Shown in pieces: positions 24,830-33,128 of a stretch of DNA of 64,000 nt (the first letter of the stretch is position 1; the number at the start of each line of letters is the position of its first letter). Origin of the DNA: Ignavibacteriota bacterium (GTDB lineage Bacteria > Bacteroidota > Ignavibacteria > Tepidaquicellales > Tepidaquicellaceae). Under the pieces are notes generated by a model, which was given only the letters and a program-made list of their open reading frames with translations, was not told the DNA's origin and made no database searches. The stretch spans positions 1 through 64,000 of the forward strand of contig JAPLFJ010000011.1 in NCBI GenBank assembly GCA_026390735.1, written 5' to 3'. The translations under genes were made by a program, and so were the position numbers.

Positions 24830-26360
24830 TTATCACAAATATTTCTTTGTATATATCTTCAATTTCTCTAACTTCTTTTTCTGTTAATATTTCAAACTCT
24901 TTTTCTTTAGCTCTGTTAGATAGTGTACCTTTGTTCTGTTCTAAAAATCTTATCAGCAGCGCAATCAGTTTATCAGGCATTTGATATTTTTCGTTCAATC
25001 GGTTTTTCATCTTGTCAAAGTTCTGCAAATATTCCACTTCCTCCGGTATAACCTTTTCTACTGTGTATTTCACGCACTCATACAAAAATTCCGCCTGTGT
25101 TGTTGCATCAAAATACCTGTAAAAATCTATTATATCATTTGCTACTTCTACATTGTTCTTGTCTGTTTTCTTCCATTCTATAAAATTAAGCAGGGGATGT
25201 GAATAACTTTCCAGCACTTTTCTGTAATCATCTATTCTCTCTAATATCGCTGCCGAAACAGGAAAAATAATTCCCTGTTGTGTTAATTTCATCACAGACA
25301 ACAAATGATGAATTAAATATCGGTGCAGCCTTCCGTTACCGTCAACAAATGGATGAATAAACACAAACCCAAATGCTATTTTAGCAGCCGTTAGCACCGG
25401 ATAAAATTCGTCCTTCTCCATTTTGTTTGCCGCACCCATTAGTCCTGCCATCAGTTTTTCTACATCCTGCCAGCGTGCTGATATGTGCTCTGGAATAGGT
25501 TCTCCTGAAACTCTGTCGTGCTCACCAACAAACCCTCCTTCAGTTCTGTATCCCATCTTTACAAACCTGCTGTTTTCTATTACTATTTGTTGAAGTCTAA
25601 GTAACTCATCTTTGCTCAACGGTTTACTACCCGCTTGACCGATTGCTTTTCCCCAACGAACTGCCCTATTATGAACTGGTGTTTCTCCTTCAATGGTAAA
25701 TGATGCCTTAGAATCCTTAAGCAGTAAAAATGCAGAAGTTCTTAATAGTATGTCTTTATGCACCCCGCTTATTAAATCGGAAGTCTTCTTTGAAAGATTT
25801 TCTTCTATGTATTCTTCCAGTTTTGGTGTCTTGTGTATAAGCGGACAAAAGTCAACCGTTCCCGGCAGGTTATTCTTTATTCCATGCCTGCTCGAGTTTA
25901 TCACTTTCGATGATGCGTATTGAAGTTTTCCATCTACTAATGGAAAATATTTCGCTCCTTTTACATCTGGAATGTTCAATTGCTTTTGCATAAGCCATTC
26001 ATAAAGAAACCATATCCTGCGGCTATATTGACTGTATGGCTCTGCTTTTATAAAATCTTCTATTGTTTCTACTTTTATCTTTTCAAACAGTTTCTTGAAA
26101 AATAATAAATTAATACCTTCATACTTCAATGCAAAAACTAAATTACCGTACAGTGTATCTTCGGGTTTATAACTTATTGTAAACACCTTCCATTCTGATG
26201 TTGTATAGTTTCTGCTTTTTGAACCGATAATTGCCAAAGCAATTGGCAGAGGCATCTGCAATTTATAAAATTCTATCAAGGCTCCATACCCAACTAAAAT
26301 AGACTCTTCGGGTGCCATTCGTCCTTGGTATGCTAATATTTTAGGTGATATAATTTCCAT
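24822..26360 (-). CDS. Fic family protein (class II, inhibitory helix at N-terminal side)
   Basis: 512 residues. The Fic motif HPFVDGNGRLHR starts at His336; it is the AMPylation/nucleotide-transfer loop. The auto-inhibitory motif [ST]xxxE[GN] is present as SFTIEG (Ser220-Glu224-Gly225), placing it in class II. The N-terminal 180 residues are a separate, unassigned domain; the C-terminus is helical. Fic enzymes transfer AMP or related groups to Ser/Thr/Tyr of target proteins. Its stop overlaps the start of the hsdR remnant, so it originally belonged to a type I restriction operon. Six AAAA(T/A)NCACAT-like repeats precede the gene. Confidence 0.88.
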   Translation of the reverse strand: MEIISPKILAYQGRMAPEESILVGYGALIEFYKLQMPLPIALAIIGSKSRNYTTSEWKVFTISYKPEDTLYGNLVFALKYEGINLLFFKKLFEKIKVETIEDFIKAEPYSQYSRRIWFLYEWLMQKQLNIPDVKGAKYFPLVDGKLQYASSKVINSSRHGIKNNLPGTVDFCPLIHKTPKLEEYIEENLSKKTSDLISGVHKDILLRTSAFLLLKDSKASFTIEGETPVHNRAVRWGKAIGQAGSKPLSKDELLRLQQIVIENSRFVKMGYRTEGGFVGEHDRVSGEPIPEHISARWQDVEKLMAGLMGAANKMEKDEFYPVLTAAKIAFGFVFIHPFVDGNGRLHRYLIHHLLSVMKLTQQGIIFPVSAAILERIDDYRKVLESYSHPLLNFIEWKKTDKNNVEVANDIIDFYRYFDATTQAEFLYECVKYTVEKVIPEEVEYLQNFDKMKNRLNEKYQMPDKLIALLIRFLEQNKGTLSNRAKEKEFEILTEKEVREIEDIYKEIFVIND

Positions 26361-26410
26361 ATCTCATTATTTTTTAAATATCATTTTCCCATAATATATA
26401 ATGCAGAAAA

Positions 26411-26577
26411 TGCACATTATATAGACCGTATGACAAAATACACACATTTTAAGATATAGTAAATACATTTATACTAAATTATGCAAAAAATACACATCAA
26501 GTTACCTTTTTAGGAAAATATGCACATTCTTTGTAAAATATACACATCAAACAATCCAATTGATAAAAAACGCACAT
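26411..26577 (-). promoter_or_regulatory. Six phased CACAT repeats upstream of the Fic gene
   Basis: cacat begins at 26413, 26443, 26493, 26523, 26543 and 26573, each preceded by an A-rich block (aaaatg, aaaatac, aaaaatac, aaaatatg, aaaatata, aaaaacg). Intervals are 30, 50, 30, 20 and 30 bp, all multiples of ten. A seventh, less similar copy is at 26642. They cover -50 to -215 relative to the Fic start. Confidence 0.6.
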
Positions 26578-26767
26578 TTTGCTTTTAGTAAATATAGGTA
26601 TCTTATAAATGGAAAAAACACTTAGATTTAGTAAAAAATGCCACATCTGTCCAAAATCATTCTTTTAAGAAAATGTTTTTCACAGCAAAGGGTAACTCAG
26701 TCATCCTCTTGTTAATGACCGGCTTCTTTATTATCGGGTGAGTAACCCCCCTTGCAATTCTCTTATG

Positions 26768-27217
26768 GAAAAGATAACAGTAGAACAATAATCAACACAA
26801 TGAATTTTTCCCCTTAGGTCGAAGATTCGCCTCCGCGTTCATAGTCGTAGATTCGCCTCGGAGAAAGTCCGCCGATCTTTGTGGCGGATGGCGGAGAAAA
26901 AATATGAGTAGGTCATAAAACCACCACCCCAATTTCCCTTTAGGTCGAAGATCCGCCTCTCTCTTTGGCGGAGAAAAAATCTCAGTAGTTTGTTATACCA
27001 CAACAATCATTTCCCTATAGGGAAAAAATATCAGTAGGGGTGAGATACAACCAAATTAATTTCCCTTTAGGGAATATATGTTAGTATTGTAGAAAGCTAA
27101 ATCTTATTCACGTTTGGAGTCATAGATTCGACTCGGCAAACGCCCTTTAGGGAATATATATCAGTAGAACAAAAATCACCACAAAGAATTTTTCCCTTTA
27201 GGAAAAATATCAGTAGT
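26768..27217. repeat. 50-bp palindromic repeat array with nested small insertions
   Basis: Core unit: palindrome ttccctttagggaa, then atatatcagtag, then about 24 bp of A-rich spacer. Palindromes begin near 26806, 26933, 27010, 27061, 27141 and 27190; the best is tttccctatagggaaa (27010-27025). Clean neighbours are 50 bp apart. Two units are interrupted inside the palindrome by a foreign stem-loop module (gtcgaagatccgcct...ggcggag at 26943-26972, and a longer double version at 26818-26895), and a third by a related fragment (27119-27140). Confidence 0.8.
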
Positions 27218-27422
27218 CAGGAATCCAGCCACTTTTAACAACGCACAAGAAAAGGAAATCAGAGAGTTTAAAATTGAACTTACAAATTGAATAATAAAAG
27301 AGATACAGGGGTTATAATTACATGTAACATTATAGTTGCTATCTTTCGAACATTCTGTAGATTTTATTTTTAGAAGGGTTATAAAACCAAATAAGCCAGT
27401 TTTTCAAAATTATAATATCGTT

Positions 27423-27914
27423 TTATCTTATCTCTTCCCCTAAATAATCATTCAAATTAATACTCCCCAAATCTATCTTCTTTGATTCAAATGGGGCAAT
27501 ATTGTTTTCTATAACAAATAAATCATTACTCCCGAATCTTGCAAGAAATATATCATTTGGTACATAGCTGAATTTTCTTCTCAAAAACTTAACAAAATTC
27601 TTTTCTTCTTCTGTAATTTGAAGATCTGCATTCACAATCTTAAGCAGGATTTCAAAAATCAATAAGATTTCAACAATTGACAGATAATTATTCTCAAATA
27701 TCTCAAAATACTCTTTATATACTATTCGAAAGTCAGAGTTCGCTTTTTCAATTAATTCCTTTACCTCTTGTTTATAGTTAATATCTGTAAAATAGTTTTG
27801 AGATTCCGCAATTTTGTTAATTTCTTTTAATTCATCTTCATGTATTATTCCATCTGCTGTCATTGCTAAAACAGCTGTTTTAAGAAGTATTCTTTGTAAT
27901 TCTATTTTTTCCAT
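27423..27914 (-). CDS. TerB-like protein, last gene of the chaperone-kinase operon
   Basis: 163 residues, all-helical, soluble. The signature AMTADGIIHEDELKEI (about 17-32) and the second half VNADLQITEEEKNFVKFL (about 113-130) match the paired acidic loops of the TerB/TerB-like fold. TerB domains bind metal and occur in tellurite-resistance and phage-defence related multi-protein systems, often with membrane and signalling partners. The ATG overlaps the stop of the upstream kinase-AAA gene (TAATG at 27916-27912), so translation is coupled. The C-terminal 40 residues (NDIFLARFGSNDLFVIENNI onward) are not part of the fold. Confidence 0.7.
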   Translation of the reverse strand: MEKIELQRILLKTAVLAMTADGIIHEDELKEINKIAESQNYFTDINYKQEVKELIEKANSDFRIVYKEYFEIFENNYLSIVEILLIFEILLKIVNADLQITEEEKNFVKFLRRKFSYVPNDIFLARFGSNDLFVIENNIAPFESKKIDLGSINLNDYLGEEIR

Positions 27915-29641
27915 TAGTCGAATTCCCTCTTATCTTTAAATTTATTATATATTTCTAATGAAGCCATTGATATTGAAGGCTTTGTATTATTTAATATATC
28001 AATCATTATTTGATTTGTAATTAAGGAATTGCTTAGTAAAGCTTTTCGAGATGCTTCATTAACTACAAAGTCTATATCTGATGCAACATATCCTGTAGTA
28101 AGCTTAGCAAAATCCTCATAAGAAAGATTTTTGTCTAAAGGTCTACACTTGAGCAAAAGTTGAAAAAGCTTAACCCTCGCTATGTTATCTGGTGGTCCTA
28201 CAAAAAATAATTTGTCAATTCTTCCTGTTCTTAATATTGCAGAATCTATTTTATCAGGCCTGTTCGATGTACCAATCATTAGAATACCAAAATTACTGCA
28301 ATTACTTAGCTGAGTTAAAAATTCGTTCACTTCTTGGGAATAAGAGTGTCCTAAATTGTCATCTCTTCTCGGCATTACCGCATCTAATTCGTCTATGAAT
28401 AAAATTGTAGGAGCATTCTTTTTTGCATCTTCAAATAGTTTGCCAATTTTTTCTTGAGTACCATGAACATATACACTTGCTAAATCTGATGGTTTTACAG
28501 AAACAAAATTGTAATTTACTTCCTGTGCAAGTTTTTGACATATAAATGTTTTTCCACAACCTGGAGGTCCATAAAGCAATATTCCATTTGGAACTGTTAT
28601 TTTGTACTTCTCGTACAATTCTTTTTGCTCAAGAGGTAGAATTATATCCTGATACAACGTTTTCTTTAAATCATCCATACCCGCTATTTCATCAAAACCT
28701 TTACCATGTTCCTTGACGGTTATACTCTCATTTGAATTTAAAACAACTGTAATTTTGTTATTCTCTTCCTTCTCGGCTTCGTACTCAAGCAAAGCATTTA
28801 AAAAATCACTACCATTTTTAAACCTGCTATCCATTTTGGGATCTATTGCCTTAAGGATTATAGATTGGAGCTTCTCATCACATAAGCCGTTTATATCTCG
28901 TGGTAAAACGGGTTTATTCTTTCGCGTTTTTAGTATCATCGTTTCTACAGCTTCTTTGTCGTTGTTATCAATTAAATCAAAATCATAATACCATGCTTGT
29001 CTACCGGTTATCATCTGATAAAAAATTATTCCAGCAGAAAATACATCACTTGAAGGTGTTTGAAATCCCCAAAAACCCTCATTTGCAAGATAAGTCATTG
29101 TTCCTGCTACTGATGAGGTTATATACTCATCTTCTATCTTAATGGCTAACCCAAAATCACCAAGTTTGGCTAAAGGTACTTTATTTTGATAGGAAACCAA
29201 CACATTCTGTGGTTTAACATCTCTATGAAGAATAATTGGAGAATTTTCATGTACAAATTTAAGCGCAGAGCAAATATCTTTTTGAAATGACAATGCTACG
29301 TCTATATCCAAAGTAAATTTTCGTTTAAACAAATCCATCAACGATTCACCTGCTACAAATTCCGAACTTATATAAAACAGAATTTGCCCGTTTTTAACAA
29401 AAGTATTTGCATCGAAAACCCTAATAATATTCTGATGAGTTATTTTTGATAATATTCTTGCTTCATTCATCATTTTATCATAATCATACAAAACCTCATT
29501 TCCGGGCTTTAAAACCTTAAGTGCCAATTTTCCTAAATATTTATGGTCTACATAATACACCTCGGAAAAATTTCCTTCTCCAAGAAAATTAATAACTGTA
29601 ATTACATTTGACACTATTTCATCTTTTTCTAATATTCTCAT
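27914..29641 (-). CDS. Fused Ser/Thr protein kinase - AAA+ ATPase
   Basis: 575 residues. The kinase domain (about 10-290) has glycine loop GEGNFSEVY (21-29), Lys42, catalytic HRDVKPQN (139-146), DFG (162-164) and the region MTYLANEGFWG in place of the canonical APE, all consistent with an active Hanks-type kinase. The AAA+ domain (about 315-560) has Walker A GPPGCGKT (358-365), Walker B ILFIDE (413-418), sensor 1 TSN (458-460) and arginine fingers in RTGRIDK (471-477), of the Cdc48/FtsH classic type. No membrane segment. The start follows the Hsp70 stop by 7 bp. The AAA ring may remodel targets chosen or gated by phosphorylation. A kinase and a AAA unfoldase in one chain is unusual. Confidence 0.9.
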   Translation of the reverse strand: MRILEKDEIVSNVITVINFLGEGNFSEVYYVDHKYLGKLALKVLKPGNEVLYDYDKMMNEARILSKITHQNIIRVFDANTFVKNGQILFYISSEFVAGESLMDLFKRKFTLDIDVALSFQKDICSALKFVHENSPIILHRDVKPQNVLVSYQNKVPLAKLGDFGLAIKIEDEYITSSVAGTMTYLANEGFWGFQTPSSDVFSAGIIFYQMITGRQAWYYDFDLIDNNDKEAVETMILKTRKNKPVLPRDINGLCDEKLQSIILKAIDPKMDSRFKNGSDFLNALLEYEAEKEENNKITVVLNSNESITVKEHGKGFDEIAGMDDLKKTLYQDIILPLEQKELYEKYKITVPNGILLYGPPGCGKTFICQKLAQEVNYNFVSVKPSDLASVYVHGTQEKIGKLFEDAKKNAPTILFIDELDAVMPRRDDNLGHSYSQEVNEFLTQLSNCSNFGILMIGTSNRPDKIDSAILRTGRIDKLFFVGPPDNIARVKLFQLLLKCRPLDKNLSYEDFAKLTTGYVASDIDFVVNEASRKALLSNSLITNQIMIDILNNTKPSISMASLEIYNKFKDKREFD

Positions 29642-29648
29642 ATTGTAC

Positions 29649-32213
29649 TTATTTTGTTAAAGCTCCTGTATCTATAGGTCCATTTGGAACACCATCCTCC
29701 ATCAAATCCCATAGTTTAAACATAATGCTTCTCAATGATTCGGTTGTTGGTCCGGAAGCAATAATTGATTTAGCATTAGCTAAAACTTGCTTTGCCTGGC
29801 TTTGTGTACCTGGTTTCCACGATATAGTATTAAAATACTTGTCAACATCAAGTACTTCATTTACCCAATATTCAATCCTTTCATTCAGAATTTTAAAGTT
29901 GAAACTATAAATATTTGTTAGAACTTGTTTTCCAAACTTGGTATCTTTATTGTTTATAAATTCCTCGTATTGTTTATTCAATGTACCAAGTTCTTTTTGA
30001 GTATCGTTATCTCCGTATCTATCTTGTAACTGTTTTGCATTATTTAATGCCTGAGTAATATTATCACCTACTATAAGATGCCTGATTCTGTTATCTATTT
30101 CATCTAATTCTTTTTGTAATTCGTTCACCCTGTCTTTTATTTGTTTCTTTTTATCATCATCTGTCCTGTGTGAGTTTGTAAGTTCATTTATTTCTTCTGC
30201 TTCCTTTTTTAGCTTCTCAATATGACTATTATCAATTTTATAATTACTAAAGTTATGACCAAGTATAACTTCAAGACGTTCATTAGCTTCACCCAGTTCA
30301 CCAACAATGATATCTTCTATATTGACCCCTACCAATTTTTCTCTTATATCTGGAACTTCATCAGTTCCCTCCTTAAAATCAAATGACTCATCTAATAAAG
30401 GAATATACATAGTAACATCAACTTTCAGAGATGAATCTATCTTCATTTCAACTTCAACTTCAGTCCCCGACGGAATTAGTCTTGAAATTTTTTCATTATT
30501 CCCATATTTATAAAGCCATTTTGCAGTGTTATTCCTAATTAATTTTGTACCATGAACCCCTTCAAGAATCGGGATCCATATATAATCTTCAATTTTTCCC
30601 GGACGCACTTCCTTCTTTGTTTTGAATTTTGCCTTTCCAACAGTTGGAAGATTTGTATTCTCTTTAATAATTCTTTCAAACATTAATACTGTTTTACCCT
30701 CATCGTCTGTTGTTTCTATACCTATACCGTAATCGTAAGCTGTAACTTGCGGTGCGATTGTTGTTCCCTGATAAATAGATATCCTGTTAGGTTCACAATC
30801 TAACTTATTCGCAAATTCGTCATAAATAACAATGTCAAATAAATTAGATTTGTTATCTGCAATCTCTAACTCTATCACTCCTTTATTCTGACTTATCGAA
30901 TATTTACCACTATCAAAACCTTCATCTCTTCTTATAATTTGAATATTGAATTTTTTGAAATTATCCTCGTAATTTAGTATTTCATAAGATAATAAAACTT
31001 CATTATCAACAGAATTCGAAGGATATGTAAGTTTCAATTGTATTTTTGTAAGGTCTCTTACCTGATTTATAGTAGGGATATCTCTCGTTGATGCATAAAT
31101 TGCGGCACCTTTTGCTACTACCGTCATAGGGTCAACACTAACATTAATATTCTGAGAAATTTGTTCTTTTACCATTTGTCTTAAAAGTGGTGTATAAGTT
31201 GGTCCGCCAACCATAAGAACCGTCTTTAACTCTTCTTTCGAAATATTATGCTTTTTTAAAAGATTTATAGAAAGGTTTATTGATCTTTGTACAATTGGTT
31301 TTATTAAGTCCTCATACTCTTTTCTTGATATTTCATAGTCAAGATGAATCTCCTTACCATTATCATCTTCATATTCAAGCGGAAATAGTTCATCTACCAA
31401 TTCTGTGGAATTAACTGAAGATGTTGACAAGTTAATTTTGGCGTTTTCAGAATAACTCTTCAAAGGTGTTAAAAATGGGATTCTCAATTTGGTTTCGAGC
31501 AAATCTGAAATCTCGTAGTCATTCATAATTCTTTTTAGGATTATATCTTCGAGTAGAATGTTATCAAAGTCTTTTCCTCCAAGATGTGTGTCGCCTGCTG
31601 TCCCAACTACATTCATAATACCATCCATTGAACACATTAATGCAACATCGAATGTACCACCTCCAAAATCATAAACAAGCCAGTATCCTTCTGTAAATTT
31701 TGATTCTATCGCAAAAGCAGTTGAGGCAGCTATCGGTTCAAGAAGTAATTCAACGTAATCAAATCCTGCAAGTTTAGCGGCTCTTAAAGTAGCATCACAC
31801 TGTACCCTTTCAAACCTTGCAGGTATCGTAATAACTACAGTCTTAACCGTATCATCCGTTACATAATTTTTCAAAGTTTTTAGGACTTCAGCAGATAACT
31901 CTTCAGAATTTAATCGTTTTTCAATGTCTGAATTATATTCATTTGGATAATCAATTGGATACAAAGTGTCCAATCCCATTGTCCTCTTGAATTCAACTGA
32001 TGTCCTGTTGATGTCCTGAATTCTGTATAACTTTGTGTAAGCCAAATCACCAGAGACAATTTGATACTTCTTGTTAATATGTACGCAAGATGGTGTAGTA
32101 TCTTTCTGAGACCGGCTGCTTTTTATTATTCTGACAACTCCATCATCACATCTTGCAATAGCAGAATTTGTGGTTCCTAAATCAATTCCATAATCTATTT
32201 TATGTCTTGCCAT
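29649..32213 (-). CDS. Divergent Hsp70 (DnaK-like) chaperone with long C-terminal extension
   Basis: 854 residues against about 640 for DnaK. The ATPase domain (1-380) is intact: phosphate-1 loop GIDLGTTNSAIA (9-20), LEPIAASTAFA (158-168), phosphate-2 loop YDFGGGTFDVA (181-191), GGKDFDN, and adenosine loop VLMVGGPTYTPLL (332-344). The substrate-binding part is divergent, with a beta-rich region about 400-640, then a charged coiled-coil (about 660-740, EEINELTNSHRTDDDKKKQ) and an unassigned helical end. No C-terminal EEVD-type tail. It is the housekeeping-unlike Hsp70 of an operon that also encodes GrpE-like and J-like membrane proteins, so it probably acts at the inner membrane surface. Confidence 0.9.
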   Translation of the reverse strand: MARHKIDYGIDLGTTNSAIARCDDGVVRIIKSSRSQKDTTPSCVHINKKYQIVSGDLAYTKLYRIQDINRTSVEFKRTMGLDTLYPIDYPNEYNSDIEKRLNSEELSAEVLKTLKNYVTDDTVKTVVITIPARFERVQCDATLRAAKLAGFDYVELLLEPIAASTAFAIESKFTEGYWLVYDFGGGTFDVALMCSMDGIMNVVGTAGDTHLGGKDFDNILLEDIILKRIMNDYEISDLLETKLRIPFLTPLKSYSENAKINLSTSSVNSTELVDELFPLEYEDDNGKEIHLDYEISRKEYEDLIKPIVQRSINLSINLLKKHNISKEELKTVLMVGGPTYTPLLRQMVKEQISQNINVSVDPMTVVAKGAAIYASTRDIPTINQVRDLTKIQLKLTYPSNSVDNEVLLSYEILNYEDNFKKFNIQIIRRDEGFDSGKYSISQNKGVIELEIADNKSNLFDIVIYDEFANKLDCEPNRISIYQGTTIAPQVTAYDYGIGIETTDDEGKTVLMFERIIKENTNLPTVGKAKFKTKKEVRPGKIEDYIWIPILEGVHGTKLIRNNTAKWLYKYGNNEKISRLIPSGTEVEVEMKIDSSLKVDVTMYIPLLDESFDFKEGTDEVPDIREKLVGVNIEDIIVGELGEANERLEVILGHNFSNYKIDNSHIEKLKKEAEEINELTNSHRTDDDKKKQIKDRVNELQKELDEIDNRIRHLIVGDNITQALNNAKQLQDRYGDNDTQKELGTLNKQYEEFINNKDTKFGKQVLTNIYSFNFKILNERIEYWVNEVLDVDKYFNTISWKPGTQSQAKQVLANAKSIIASGPTTESLRSIMFKLWDLMEDGVPNGPIDTGALTK

Positions 32214-32240
32214 GTTTTATTATATATATATTAATAATTA

Positions 32241-33122
32241 TTATACTAAATCGCTTTCATTTACTCCAACTTCTATTTCTCCCTGTTGTATTGATTGAGA
32301 ATTATATAGTATTTGAGGTTTAATTGTTCTGAAGATTATTTGCTCACCAGGTTTAAGCCCTTCCACAGCAATAAAGTTTATAGGGATAAATGTGCTTGTA
32401 TCTGTAAATGGCAAACCATTTCTTATTATAATTTCATACCCCTGTTGATTCAGCTCGCTTTCCATCCTTTTTAATGCATTTCTGACTGCTTGAACATCAC
32501 GGGAACTGTCGTCCATTTTAGTCAATCTCATACTTATTCTGTTTATTTCATCAGCTACTCTCATAGCAAAAGAATGGTCTGATTCATTTGTGGATTTACC
32601 TTCAGAAGAACTCTTTTCCGATTCCTTTATTATATTCATTTGCTTCGACATCAGCTCTAATAATTCTTTGTCTATTTTAAGCGCCTTTTCTTCTACTGTC
32701 TTATTTGATTCTTTAAATTTTCTAATTATTATTAAAACCAAGAATACTATAACTCCTATAATTATAGCCGCTATAACTATCCCGATGATATTAGATTTGT
32801 TAAATTTTGAAGAAATATTCTCTAAATCCCTGTCCTTGAATTTCTTTTCGTTTTCAAAGTCTTTCTTTAAATTATTGTTTTCTTCTGTAATCTTTTTATT
32901 GGCATTTTCAATAGTGCTAATCTTGTTCTTTAATGAATCAATTGTTTTTTTCTCTGTATCATTTTGCAAATCAGTACTTTTTATAAGGTCATCAATTCTT
33001 TGATTCAACTTTTTATTGTCATTTTCAATTTTGTTGATACTGTTTCTTATCAATAAAGTATCAACCTGCGAGTAACAAATACTCTGAATGGCTATAAAGA
33101 TAATTAATAATGTTAGTCTCAT
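32241..33122 (-). CDS. Membrane-anchored coiled-coil protein with GrpE-like cytosolic domain
   Basis: 293 residues: signal peptide (1-19, CYSQ cleavage region), periplasmic coiled coil (about 25-108, heptads with KNKISTIENANKK), one transmembrane helix (about 112-133) and a cytosolic part. Residues 185-290 read as a helix pair plus small beta domain resembling the nucleotide exchange factor GrpE: LKRMESELNQQGYEII, NGLPF, and KPGEQIIFRTIKPQILYN, comparable to the GrpE head where GY and R-x-x-RPA precede a beta strand. If correct it would tether nucleotide exchange for the adjacent Hsp70 to the membrane. The assignment is by pattern and context, not by strong identity. Confidence 0.6.
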   Translation of the reverse strand: MRLTLLIIFIAIQSICYSQVDTLLIRNSINKIENDNKKLNQRIDDLIKSTDLQNDTEKKTIDSLKNKISTIENANKKITEENNNLKKDFENEKKFKDRDLENISSKFNKSNIIGIVIAAIIIGVIVFLVLIIIRKFKESNKTVEEKALKIDKELLELMSKQMNIIKESEKSSSEGKSTNESDHSFAMRVADEINRISMRLTKMDDSSRDVQAVRNALKRMESELNQQGYEIIIRNGLPFTDTSTFIPINFIAVEGLKPGEQIIFRTIKPQILYNSQSIQQGEIEVGVNESDLV

Positions 33123-33128
33123 AATTAT

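Larger units (their letters stand above)
26361..27422. other. Intergenic region, about 1.06 kb, made of two repeat arrays
   Basis: Contains operator-like CACAT repeats near the Fic promoter (26411-26577) and a 50-bp palindromic repeat array (26768-27217). The remainder (26580-26765 and 27220-27420) is A+T-rich with no supported gene. The array ends about 205 bp beyond the 3' end of the chaperone-kinase operon. Confidence 0.6.

Noticed and set aside
26768-27217. CRISPR array
   Set aside because: The spacers between palindromes are themselves similar (atatatcagtag and A-rich text), spacing is uneven where insertions occur, and no cas gene is nearby.
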